This document shows, in pieces, positions 54,564 through 62,227 of a DNA stretch of 64,000 nt. The stretch is from JABDBE01 sp049585795 (GTDB lineage: Bacteria > Acidobacteriota > Terriglobia > Terriglobales > Acidobacteriaceae). Every line of letters begins with the position of its first letter. The first letter of the stretch is position 1. The stretch covers positions 62,001 to 126,000 of the forward strand of contig JBAVAQ010000067.1 in NCBI GenBank assembly GCA_049585795.1, written 5' to 3'. Both the position numbers and the translations under genes were made by a program. The notes under the pieces were generated by a model. The model was not told where the DNA came from, did no database searches, and worked only from the letters and a program-made list of their open reading frames with translations.

Positions 54564-54953
54564 CTAGTGTGCGGAATCAGCCGTCGCTGTTTTCTTAGCT
54601 CTCTCAGCTTCCAGCCGACGGATGGTCGACCGGAGCCAGTCGCCGAGCGCTTCTTCCAGTTCCTGCTGGGTTCCGGTGCGGTATAAAGATGCGATCGTCT
54701 CTCCCGCCGGAGACAAGGGAATGTGAATGCAAGGAGTTTGCTCGGTGCGCGCTTCTTGCGGGACGAACTGCATCAACAGGCACTCTTCGCAGGGTTCGCA
54801 GTCTTTCGAGTTAAAGTTCATGCAAGTGGGGGAATCCTCGAAGATAAAGCGTGGCCGCCAGGCTTCGCGTGGCAATCGCCCGTAACCACCTTGCTCCAGA
54901 AATTCCAGTTCGAACTTCAGCACTTCAAGCAGGTCGCGATTATCCTTTGCCAT
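54564..54953 (-). CDS. cysteine-rich hypothetical protein, 129 aa
   Basis: The central part has five Cys in MNFNSKDCEPCEECLLMQFV and adjacent positions (CMN, CEPCEEC, PCIH), suggesting a metal or iron-sulfur site. N- and C-terminal thirds are helical. GGTGAG precedes ATG 54953. No family is recognised. A Crp-type site 46 bases upstream points to regulation with the cytochrome genes, with which it is divergent. Confidence 0.6.
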   Translation of the reverse strand: MAKDNRDLLEVLKFELEFLEQGGYGRLPREAWRPRFIFEDSPTCMNFNSKDCEPCEECLLMQFVPQEARTEQTPCIHIPLSPAGETIASLYRTGTQQELEEALGDWLRSTIRRLEAERAKKTATADSAH

Positions 54954-54998
54954 AAGCTCACCTTGGTCATTAGTTTGAACCCGGACTCAAACGGACGC

Positions 54999-55014
54999 GG
55001 TGACCGATATCACA
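54999..55014 (-). promoter_or_regulatory. Crp-type site in the divergent cytochrome region
   Basis: On the minus strand TGTGATATCGGTCACC has TGTGA, a 6-base spacer and TCACC, and is near-palindromic. It is about 53 bases before the Cys-rich gene start, fitting an activator position. Confidence 0.55.
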
Positions 55015-55077
55015 GGTTGTCGTGAGGACCATCACTCTTCGCGTATTGAATGTAAAGGGCTTACAATCACACGCATA

Positions 55078-55093
55078 TGTGACGGGAGTCACG
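55078..55093 (+). promoter_or_regulatory. Crp-type site upstream of the cytochrome operon
   Basis: TGTGACGGGAGTCACG has TGTGA, a 6-base spacer and TCACG, with an additional TCACA half-site upstream (55067-55071). A -10-like AATATT lies near 55118-55123, putting the centre about -44 from the expected start. Confidence 0.55.
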
Positions 55094-55183
55094 GACTCTT
55101 CTGTGCGGGAGAGTCCAATATTGCATTTTGCAACGATGTTTACGGTTGAGGTTTGGCCAATACAAACTCAAATGGAGCTCAAG

Positions 55184-55507
55184 ATGAAGAGAATTGACGT
55201 TAGATTGTTGACAATCGCAACAGCGTTCGCTGTTGTTCTCAGCGTGCCTCTATCAGCGCATGCGCAAGACGCATCTGCCCTTTTCAAATCGAAATGCGCG
55301 GCCTGCCATGGCGCGGACGGAACTGGTTCATCGATGGGCAAGAAAATGGGCGCCCACGACTTCACCAGTGCCGAGGTGCAGAAAATGTCGGACGCGGACC
55401 TCACGGAAATCATCACGAACGGCAAAAACAAGATGCCCAAGTACGCGTCTCTATCGCCGGAGGAAGTCAAGGGATTGGTGGCTTACATCCGCACTCTAAA
55501 AAAGTAG
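55184..55507 (+). CDS. small periplasmic cytochrome c
   Basis: A 107-residue class-I cytochrome c. The signal peptide ends SAHAQ. One haem site reads FKSKCAACHGADGTG (CxxCH), and the distal Met is likely in KNKMPKYASLSPEE. GGAG seven bases before ATG 55184 supports this start over an ATG at 55172. It carries electrons in the periplasm for the two following cytochrome genes. Confidence 0.88.
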   Translation: MKRIDVRLLTIATAFAVVLSVPLSAHAQDASALFKSKCAACHGADGTGSSMGKKMGAHDFTSAEVQKMSDADLTEIITNGKNKMPKYASLSPEEVKGLVAYIRTLKK

Positions 55508-55625
55508 TTTCGGGTTCTAGCGGTCAAGATAGGGAGATTGCCCACGGCAGCGGACGGATCCGCGGCAACCCTTAGAGTGTGTTTACAGAGCAAGGGTTGG
55601 AAAGAAAAGGAGAGCGTCGGTCCCA

Positions 55626-57074
55626 ATGAATCTGCGAGAACGCATCCGAGACTGGGCACAGCCAATTTATTTCCTGGGGCAGAATCCCACCACGCTTACC
55701 GGCACGGTCATCACGACGAGCACCGCGCTTACCACCATCGCGTTCTGGTTCTATGACTTTTTCTTGCCAGGGCCGCCGCATCCCTACATCGGTCTTCTGG
55801 TCTTTCTGATTCTCCCGGGCATTTTCGTACTCGGCCTGCTGCTGATTCCGGTTGGCATCTGGTTCAGGCGGCGAAGTCTGCGCGCGAGTGGGACATTGCC
55901 CAGTCTTTACCCAGCCATCGATCTGAGTCTACCCGTGGTTCGGAGAACCTTGGAGTGGGTATCCTTCGCAACCATACTCAACCTTCTCATCATCGGGACC
56001 GCATCGTACCGCGGAGTCGAATACATGGATTCCGTGAGTTTCTGCGGAACGACTTGTCACACGGTAATGGCTCCCGAATATACGACCTATCAAAATTCGC
56101 CGCACTCGCGGGTGGAGTGCGTCGAATGTCACATCGGTCCCGGAGCGGGATGGTTTGTGCGCTCCAAGCTTTCCGGTCTTCGTCAGGTCGTTGCCGTCAC
56201 CTTCCACACCTACTCGCGGCCCATCCCTTCGCCGGTGAAGTATCTCCGCCCGGCGCGTGAAACTTGCGAGCAGTGCCACTGGCCGCAGCGCTTTACCGGT
56301 GACAAGTTCCTGGTGAATACCAGTTATAAGGACGACGAAAAGAACACGCCCCAGACCGACGTGCTGCTGCTGAAAGTGGGCGGACGCACTTGGCAGGGTT
56401 CGGTTGGAATCCATGGGCATCACCTCGCTGACAACGCTCGCATCCGCTACATCTCGACGGACCCTGAGCGGCAGACGATTCCGGCCGTGTATTACACCGA
56501 CGATCAGGGAAAGACTACAGAATTCATTTCCACGGATGCGAAACCCACGCAGCAGCAATTGGATAAGGGCGAACATCGGGTGATGGATTGCGTCGACTGC
56601 CACAACCGGCCTACCCACGTCTTCGAACTGCCCGACAATGCAGTGGACAAGCAGATGTCACTGGGGCGCATCAGCCCAGAGCTTCCCTATATCAAGAAGA
56701 AGGCGGTCGAAGTGCTTAAGGTAGATTACCCCGCCCGCGATGTGGCCAAGCAACGCATCATGGACGAACTCAACAATTTCTATCGGACGAGTTACCCGGA
56801 GATCTATCAAACGCGGCGAGCTCTGGTGCAGCAGGCAGGCGAGGAAGTGGCGAATATCTACCTACGCAACATTTTCCCGGATATGCGTGTGACCTGGGGT
56901 ACCCACCCGAATAATCTTGGGCACAACGATTTTCCAGGCTGCTTCCGCTGCCATGACGGTAGTCATACGAGCGCGGATGGGCAGACGATCACCAACGACT
57001 GTTCCGCATGTCACGAAGTCTTAGCGGCGGGTGAAGAACATCCCAAGGTCCTGACCGACTTAGGAATGAAGTAG
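55626..57074 (+). CDS. NapC/NirT-like membrane multihaem cytochrome
   Basis: A 482-residue cytochrome with three N-terminal membrane helices (about residues 28-50, 58-80, 112-130). Haem sites: one non-canonical CGTTCH (CX3CH, Cys140/144) and five CxxCH (CVECH, CEQCH, CVDCH, CFRCH, CSACH). The CX3CH motif followed by TVM is in the place of the NapC/NrfH first haem. It probably oxidises menaquinol and passes electrons to periplasmic carriers. Second gene of the cytochrome operon. Confidence 0.85.
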   Translation: MNLRERIRDWAQPIYFLGQNPTTLTGTVITTSTALTTIAFWFYDFFLPGPPHPYIGLLVFLILPGIFVLGLLLIPVGIWFRRRSLRASGTLPSLYPAIDLSLPVVRRTLEWVSFATILNLLIIGTASYRGVEYMDSVSFCGTTCHTVMAPEYTTYQNSPHSRVECVECHIGPGAGWFVRSKLSGLRQVVAVTFHTYSRPIPSPVKYLRPARETCEQCHWPQRFTGDKFLVNTSYKDDEKNTPQTDVLLLKVGGRTWQGSVGIHGHHLADNARIRYISTDPERQTIPAVYYTDDQGKTTEFISTDAKPTQQQLDKGEHRVMDCVDCHNRPTHVFELPDNAVDKQMSLGRISPELPYIKKKAVEVLKVDYPARDVAKQRIMDELNNFYRTSYPEIYQTRRALVQQAGEEVANIYLRNIFPDMRVTWGTHPNNLGHNDFPGCFRCHDGSHTSADGQTITNDCSACHEVLAAGEEHPKVLTDLGMK

Positions 57075-57093
57075 TGAGCTGAGGGAGTTAAGA

Positions 57094-59298
57094 TTGTTAG
57101 GAGGAGTTCAAGGCGCGGCCGGTACCAGCAGGCGATTAAATCCAAGCTTTTTCATCCTGCTTCTTCTCGTTTCGGTCTGCGCTCTGATTCCTGGTCGGGC
57201 TTATGGGCAACCGAAACCTGCCCAACCGCTCAAGCAGGACGAAAGCTGCCTCGCCTGCCACGGTCAGGCGGGAATGACTTCGGCCACCGGCAAGAGCATC
57301 TCGATCGATCCTGCCAGGCACGCGGCCAGCGTTCACGGCACTTTGGGTTGCACCGATTGCCACACGACCATCAAGGATTTTCCACATCCGGATAAAGTCA
57401 TCCAGGTGCAATGCTCGACTTGCCATACAGAAGAAGCCTCCCATGTGGCCGGGAGTATTCATGGAACGCTCGGCGCAGAAGCGTGCCAATCTTGCCATGG
57501 CAATCCGCACGAAGTAGCCGCCGCGGCGCAGACTGCGCCAACAAAGTGCGCCCAGTGCCACGCCGATGAAGTCAAGGAATTCCGGACAAGTATTCACGGG
57601 CAAGCGGCTGCAGCGGGCGATCCCGATGCCCCGAACTGTGCTTCCTGCCACGGTTCCGTGCACCAGATTCAAGTCTTGAGCGACGCGGCCTCACCGGTAG
57701 CCAAGAAAAATCTGCCAGACACTTGCGCTTCTTGTCACAGCAACCAGCAGTTCCTCTCGCGGCACAAAATTCCATTTGCGCATCCGGTGGAACTCTACCG
57801 GCAAAGCGTGCATGGACGCGCTGTGGCCGATGGAGACGGAGCGGCCGCAACCTGCTCGGACTGTCATGGGAGCCACGGAATTCTTCCTCCGCAAGATGCG
57901 CGTTCCAAAATCAATCATTGGAACATTGCGGCCACGTGTGGACAGTGCCACGCTGAGATTGCCAAGACCTATCTTGCAAGCGTGCACGGACAGGCCATGA
58001 AGGCTGGCGTGGCCGCTGCACCCGTGTGCAGCGACTGCCACGGCGAGCATTTGATTCTGGCTCCGAAAGAGGCAGGATCGCTGGTGAACGCAGGCCGGGT
58101 TTCGATGGTGACTTGCGGGCGATGCCACAGCGATGAACGCCTGGCATTGCGTTACAATCTGCCTGCCGACCGCGTTCCTTCCTACGCCGATAGCTATCAC
58201 GGTCTTGCCCAGCGAGGGGGGTCTCAGAGCGTTGCCAACTGTGCTTCCTGCCATGGCGTACACAATATCTTTCCCTCGTCCGACCCGCGCTCCACGGTGA
58301 ATGCTGCCAACCTTCCCACGACGTGCGGAAACTGTCACGCTGGTGCGGGCGACCATTTCGTCATCGGGCCGGTGCACGTGCGAACCGGTGTAGGCCCCGC
58401 GCATCCGGTCGTAAAGTGGATCCGTTGGACATATTGGCTACTGATCCCGATGACCCTCGGCTTCATGGTTGCGCACAACCTGCTTGACTTTCTGTCGAAA
58501 CTCGTCCGGCGGCAGCCACGGCACGAAACTGGCGCGCAAGTGACGCGCATGAATCGGAACTTCCGCATTGCCCACTGGGGCGTGATTCTCAGCTTCCCGA
58601 CTCTGGTGTTCACAGGTTTCGCGCTGAAGTATCCAGAGGCCTGGTGGGCACGTCCGCTATTGCTCTGGGAAGGCCACCTTGCATTTCGCGGTTTGGTGCA
58701 TCGCTGCGCGGCGATTGTCCTGCTCGCATCCACCATCTATCACGTAATTCACCTCAGTTTCGTCAATCGGCGAGACGGCGCTTTGTTCCTGAAAGCCATG
58801 TTCCCCGATGTGAGAGACGTGACCGATCTGCTAAAGGTCTTCTCATATAACCTGGGACTGACGAAAGTCGAGCCAAAGTTCGCGAAATTCAATTACGCAG
58901 AGAAGATGGAATACTGGGCGTTCATGTGGGGCACGGTAGTGATGACGGTCTCCGGCTTTTTATTGTGGTTTAACAATTTCACTTTGCGTTACTTCCCCAA
59001 GTGGGTGTCGGACGCGGCCACCGCCATCCATTATTACGAGGCGCTGCTCGCGACCTTCTCCATTCTGCTCTGGCATTTCTATATGGTGATCTTTGACCCG
59101 CTTGTCTACCCGATGGATACCGCCTGGCTCAACGGCAAAGTCCCAGCCGACCACTATCGGCATACTCGCCCGGAATACCTGCGCGCTCTGGAACGAGCCC
59201 ATCTGGTCGAACTGCCCGAGGACCCAGCCGACTTCATAGAACTGGAAGAGGTCAAAACGGCGGAGGTTCCAAGCGACAACCCACCTGTGAAGCCCTAA
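57094..59298 (+). CDS. 13-haem cytochrome c fused to a cytochrome b domain
   Basis: A 734-residue protein: signal peptide, then 13 CxxCH motifs between about residues 53 and 415. A C-terminal membrane domain has about five helices and His residues of a di-haem cytochrome b (KWIRWTYWLLIPMTLGFMVA, RNFRIAHWGVILSFPTLVFT, AIVLLASTIYHVIHLSFVNR, LLWHFYMVIFDPLVYP). The domain order resembles CbcL-like quinol oxidases of metal-reducing bacteria. TTG 57094 with GAGGGA seven bases upstream is the chosen start. It likely links menaquinol to periplasmic or extracellular acceptors. Confidence 0.85.
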   Translation: MLGGVQGAAGTSRRLNPSFFILLLLVSVCALIPGRAYGQPKPAQPLKQDESCLACHGQAGMTSATGKSISIDPARHAASVHGTLGCTDCHTTIKDFPHPDKVIQVQCSTCHTEEASHVAGSIHGTLGAEACQSCHGNPHEVAAAAQTAPTKCAQCHADEVKEFRTSIHGQAAAAGDPDAPNCASCHGSVHQIQVLSDAASPVAKKNLPDTCASCHSNQQFLSRHKIPFAHPVELYRQSVHGRAVADGDGAAATCSDCHGSHGILPPQDARSKINHWNIAATCGQCHAEIAKTYLASVHGQAMKAGVAAAPVCSDCHGEHLILAPKEAGSLVNAGRVSMVTCGRCHSDERLALRYNLPADRVPSYADSYHGLAQRGGSQSVANCASCHGVHNIFPSSDPRSTVNAANLPTTCGNCHAGAGDHFVIGPVHVRTGVGPAHPVVKWIRWTYWLLIPMTLGFMVAHNLLDFLSKLVRRQPRHETGAQVTRMNRNFRIAHWGVILSFPTLVFTGFALKYPEAWWARPLLLWEGHLAFRGLVHRCAAIVLLASTIYHVIHLSFVNRRDGALFLKAMFPDVRDVTDLLKVFSYNLGLTKVEPKFAKFNYAEKMEYWAFMWGTVVMTVSGFLLWFNNFTLRYFPKWVSDAATAIHYYEALLATFSILLWHFYMVIFDPLVYPMDTAWLNGKVPADHYRHTRPEYLRALERAHLVELPEDPADFIELEEVKTAEVPSDNPPVKP

Positions 59299-59511
59299 AC
59301 GCCAGCTACACGAAAAAATGGTCAGCGTTTCAATTTCAGCAGAACTTGAAGGTGGCATGGGGTCGATCAACGCGGAGAACGACAAAGAACAGATCGAGAC
59401 ACTTGCAAAATTTGAAAGTCGCAACTGCTCCCGGCCGCGTGTAATAGTTTTGTAATTGTGTCCGGGATCACCGCGAAGAACTCAAGCCAACGGATAGCCT
59501 CAAAACATCAT

Positions 59512-61161
59512 ATGAAAACTCATCCCAAGGGAAGTCAAGCTCGCATCCTGTTGAGTTCGGTATTCGGGCCTTATGCCCAAGACGACGAATTTGGCAGCCG
59601 CTCCATCAATCCCATGGAGCTTTATCACAACCAGGTCACCCGCGCTCAAGGCAGCTTCTCATTGCGCATGTTCCATCGCTCCTGGGGCATCATGATGATC
59701 CAGGAAAACATTTCGGCGCCCTGCAGCGTGCTGGATTTTCCCACGCGGGAAGCCTTTGCTCGCGAGCTAACGACGAACCACTACGACATTGTGGGCATCT
59801 CCTCGATCATCGTGAATGTTTTGAAGGTTCGGGAGATGTGCCGCATGGTGCGAGAAGTGTCGCCGAACTCGGTGATCGTGGTCGGCGGACACGTCGCCGC
59901 AATTCCCGGTCTGGAGGCGATGATCGACGCGGACCACATCGTGCGCGGAGAAGGGATTTCCTGGATGCGCCGCTACCTGGGAGAAGACGTGAACGCACCC
60001 ATCCGCCATCCCGCCATCGTATCCGGCTTGGAGGCACGCATCCTGGGAGTCCGTCTCCCCCAGCGAAAAGGCGGAACGGCAGCGACCATTATTCCGTCGG
60101 TGGGGTGCCCCATGGGATGCAACTTCTGTACCACGTCCGCTTTCTTCGGCGGCAAAGGAAAGTTTGTCAACTTCTTTGAAAGCGGTGACGAACTTTTTGA
60201 AGTGATGTGCCGGATCGAATCCGAACTTAAAGTGCAATCCTTCTTTGTGATGGACGAGAACTTCCTGCTGCATCGTGCGCGCGCCATGCGCTTGCTGGAG
60301 CGCATGAAGGAGGCAGGCAAGAGCTGGGAGCTTTCAGTCTTCGCTTCCGCTAATGCCATTCGCAAATACACCATGCTGGAGTTGGTCGAGCTTGGCATTT
60401 CCTGGGTTTGGATGGGTCTGGAATCTCCCCAGTCCAGTTATAACAAGCTGCAAGGCACGGACGTCGCGCAGCTCACGCATGAACTTCGCGAACATGGTAT
60501 CCGGGTGCAGGGATCGACGATTATCGGACTCGAGCACCACACGCGCGACAATATCGTGCAAGAAATAGAATCGGCAATCGACTACCAGACTGATTTCCAC
60601 CAGTTCATGCTCTATACCCCAGTTCCAGGCACCCCGCTTTACCGGGAAATGGCCGAGCAGGGCCGTCTGCTGACCGAGGTTGATTTCGCCGATATCCACG
60701 GGCAATACAAATTCAATTTCCAGCATGTCGCGATCTCCCGCGAGGATTCGAAGCGCTTTCTGGATTGGGCGTTCTGGCGTGATTTCGAGCGCAATGGGCC
60801 GAGCCTTTATCGCATGTGTGAAACCCTGCTCCAGGGCTGGCGACGCTACAAAGATTATCCCGATCCGCGCGTGCGTCAGCGGTTTGCGCGTGAAATGAAA
60901 AAGCTCAGCAGTGCTTACAATGCGGCGCTCTGGGTGATGGAGCGAGAATTCAAGAAAGTCAATCGAAGCGTGAGTGAGCAGATTCACAAACTGCGCCGCG
61001 AAGTCGAAAAGGAATTCCCGGTCATCGCCCGCCTTAGCGCCGCGTCGCTGGGGCCGATTTTGTTGTGGTCGGCACGGCGAGAGGAAAACCGCTTGGCCGC
61101 AGGAGGCACTTACGAACCTCCTACGATGATCGATCGCCGCAATTGGGTTTCGGTCTCATAG
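59512..61161 (+). CDS. B12-binding-domain radical SAM protein
   Basis: A 549-residue protein. Residues about 60-160 are a cobalamin-binding-like Rossmann domain (DIVGISSIIVNVLKVREMCR, SVIVVGGHVAAIPGLEAMID). The radical-SAM cluster is PSVGCPMGCNFCTTSAF (CX3CX2C), followed by FVMDENFLLHRARAMRLLER and SWVWMGLESPQ. The C-terminal 200 residues are helical. The substrate is unknown. ATG 59512 is chosen, although a GTG 59458 frame is also open; neither has a strong ribosome site. Confidence 0.85.
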   Translation: MKTHPKGSQARILLSSVFGPYAQDDEFGSRSINPMELYHNQVTRAQGSFSLRMFHRSWGIMMIQENISAPCSVLDFPTREAFARELTTNHYDIVGISSIIVNVLKVREMCRMVREVSPNSVIVVGGHVAAIPGLEAMIDADHIVRGEGISWMRRYLGEDVNAPIRHPAIVSGLEARILGVRLPQRKGGTAATIIPSVGCPMGCNFCTTSAFFGGKGKFVNFFESGDELFEVMCRIESELKVQSFFVMDENFLLHRARAMRLLERMKEAGKSWELSVFASANAIRKYTMLELVELGISWVWMGLESPQSSYNKLQGTDVAQLTHELREHGIRVQGSTIIGLEHHTRDNIVQEIESAIDYQTDFHQFMLYTPVPGTPLYREMAEQGRLLTEVDFADIHGQYKFNFQHVAISREDSKRFLDWAFWRDFERNGPSLYRMCETLLQGWRRYKDYPDPRVRQRFAREMKKLSSAYNAALWVMEREFKKVNRSVSEQIHKLRREVEKEFPVIARLSAASLGPILLWSARREENRLAAGGTYEPPTMIDRRNWVSVS

Positions 61162-61220
61162 AGGCACCCTTTCGCGGACCGAATCGCCTTGACGGGAAAC
61201 AAGCTTTTCAAACAGAAAGG

Positions 61221-61240
61221 GCCGGCGGAGGCGAGCCGGC
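61221..61240. terminator. possible bidirectional terminator hairpin
   Basis: GCCGGC (61221-61226) and GCCGGC (61235-61240) can pair across an 8-base loop between two convergent genes. The stem is short and only the minus-strand side has nearby T/A-rich sequence, so this is weak. Confidence 0.3.
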
Positions 61241-61256
61241 GCATCAGAGATTTCTT

Positions 61257-61958
61257 CTACGCAGTAATGAGAGATTCCAAGGCAACCCGGTTGGGGATCA
61301 CTAGTGTGCAGCCGTTCTGCTGAATGAGATGCTGCTTCTTGAAGCCCGCGAAAAGGCGACTGACCGTCTCGCGCGAGGTGCCAATCATCTGTCCGATCTC
61401 TTCATGAGTCAAAGCCATCTTGACTTGGCTCGGGTTCTTGGACTCAGTGTTCTGATCGAGCCATCCCACCAGCAATCGAGCTAACTTTTCGCTGGCGGAG
61501 TCGGAAAGGATCAGGTCACGGATTTCGCGGCAGGTCCCGGCGTAATCCTGGCTGATGTGTTGCGTCACCCAGAGAGCGAGCTCGCCGTGCAGACGCATGA
61601 GGCGTAGCAAGTCGCACTGACGTAGAAAGCTGACCTCGCAGGGTTCCTGCGTCTCGGCCGTAGCTTCATACGGGCGTGTGGAAACCACGGCGGCAACGCC
61701 CAATGGGCACCCGGCCTCGACAATGCGCAGAATCAGCGTTCTGCCATCACTGCCGCAAATGGAAAGCTTCACCCGCCCGCGACGCACAATGAACACCCCT
61801 CGCGGCGCCTGTCCTTCGGCGAACAAAACCGCTCCGGTAGGGTAGGTGGTGGTGATTGCCTGTTGCTCCAAGGCATCGGCTAGGGATGAAGGAAAATCTC
61901 CAATGGTTTTTACCGCTGGCCCAAGTTTCTGGACGTTATTTACGATATGTGTGGCCAT
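61257..61958 (-). CDS. Crp/Fnr-family transcription regulator
   Basis: A 233-residue regulator. Residues about 30-130 form a cNMP-binding-like beta-barrel (TTYPTGAVLFAEGQAPRGVF, RGRVKLSICGSDGRTLILRI). Residues about 165-225 form the HTH: KMALTHEEIGQMIGTSRETV followed by SRLFAGFKKQHL. The recognition helix keeps CRP-type R-E-x-x-x-R (SRETVSR), predicting TGTGA half-sites. No FNR-type N-terminal Cys cluster is seen, so oxygen sensing by a 4Fe-4S cluster is unlikely. Start at ATG 61958. Matching sites lie upstream of this gene and several neighbours. Confidence 0.88.
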   Translation of the reverse strand: MATHIVNNVQKLGPAVKTIGDFPSSLADALEQQAITTTYPTGAVLFAEGQAPRGVFIVRRGRVKLSICGSDGRTLILRIVEAGCPLGVAAVVSTRPYEATAETQEPCEVSFLRQCDLLRLMRLHGELALWVTQHISQDYAGTCREIRDLILSDSASEKLARLLVGWLDQNTESKNPSQVKMALTHEEIGQMIGTSRETVSRLFAGFKKQHLIQQNGCTLVIPNRVALESLITA

Positions 61959-62131
61959 GTGGTGCCTCCGCTCACAGCTGACTTTGGCACGTATCTGGCC
62001 ACGTTTCACGCTGAGCACGGGGTACGACCCAGACATCCGTAAGTGTAATAAAATAAATCTGTTTTGCTCGTTAACTATCGGACCGAAGGCCGCCGGTGGT
62101 CTATTAATGTCCCGGTCCGAACTGCGTACTT

Positions 62132-62160
62132 TCACACAGCAATGTGTGATCCCCATCACC
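62132..62160 (-). promoter_or_regulatory. Crp-type site in the regulator's own upstream region
   Basis: TGTGATCCCCATCACC (62145-62160) has TGTGA-N6-TCACC, and TCACACA/TGTGTGA (62132-62149) forms an overlapping palindrome. It lies about 180 bases before the regulator start, suggesting autoregulation. Confidence 0.5.
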
Positions 62161-62227
62161 GATCGCTTGGTTATGTGTCCAGAGTAACGTGATCCCGGGG
62201 CTTGCTTTTCCACTGAAGATTGAGACC

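Noticed and set aside
57136..58736. Minus-strand frames opposite the multihaem cytochrome
   Set aside because: They arise from the repeated TGCxxCH codon pattern on the other strand.
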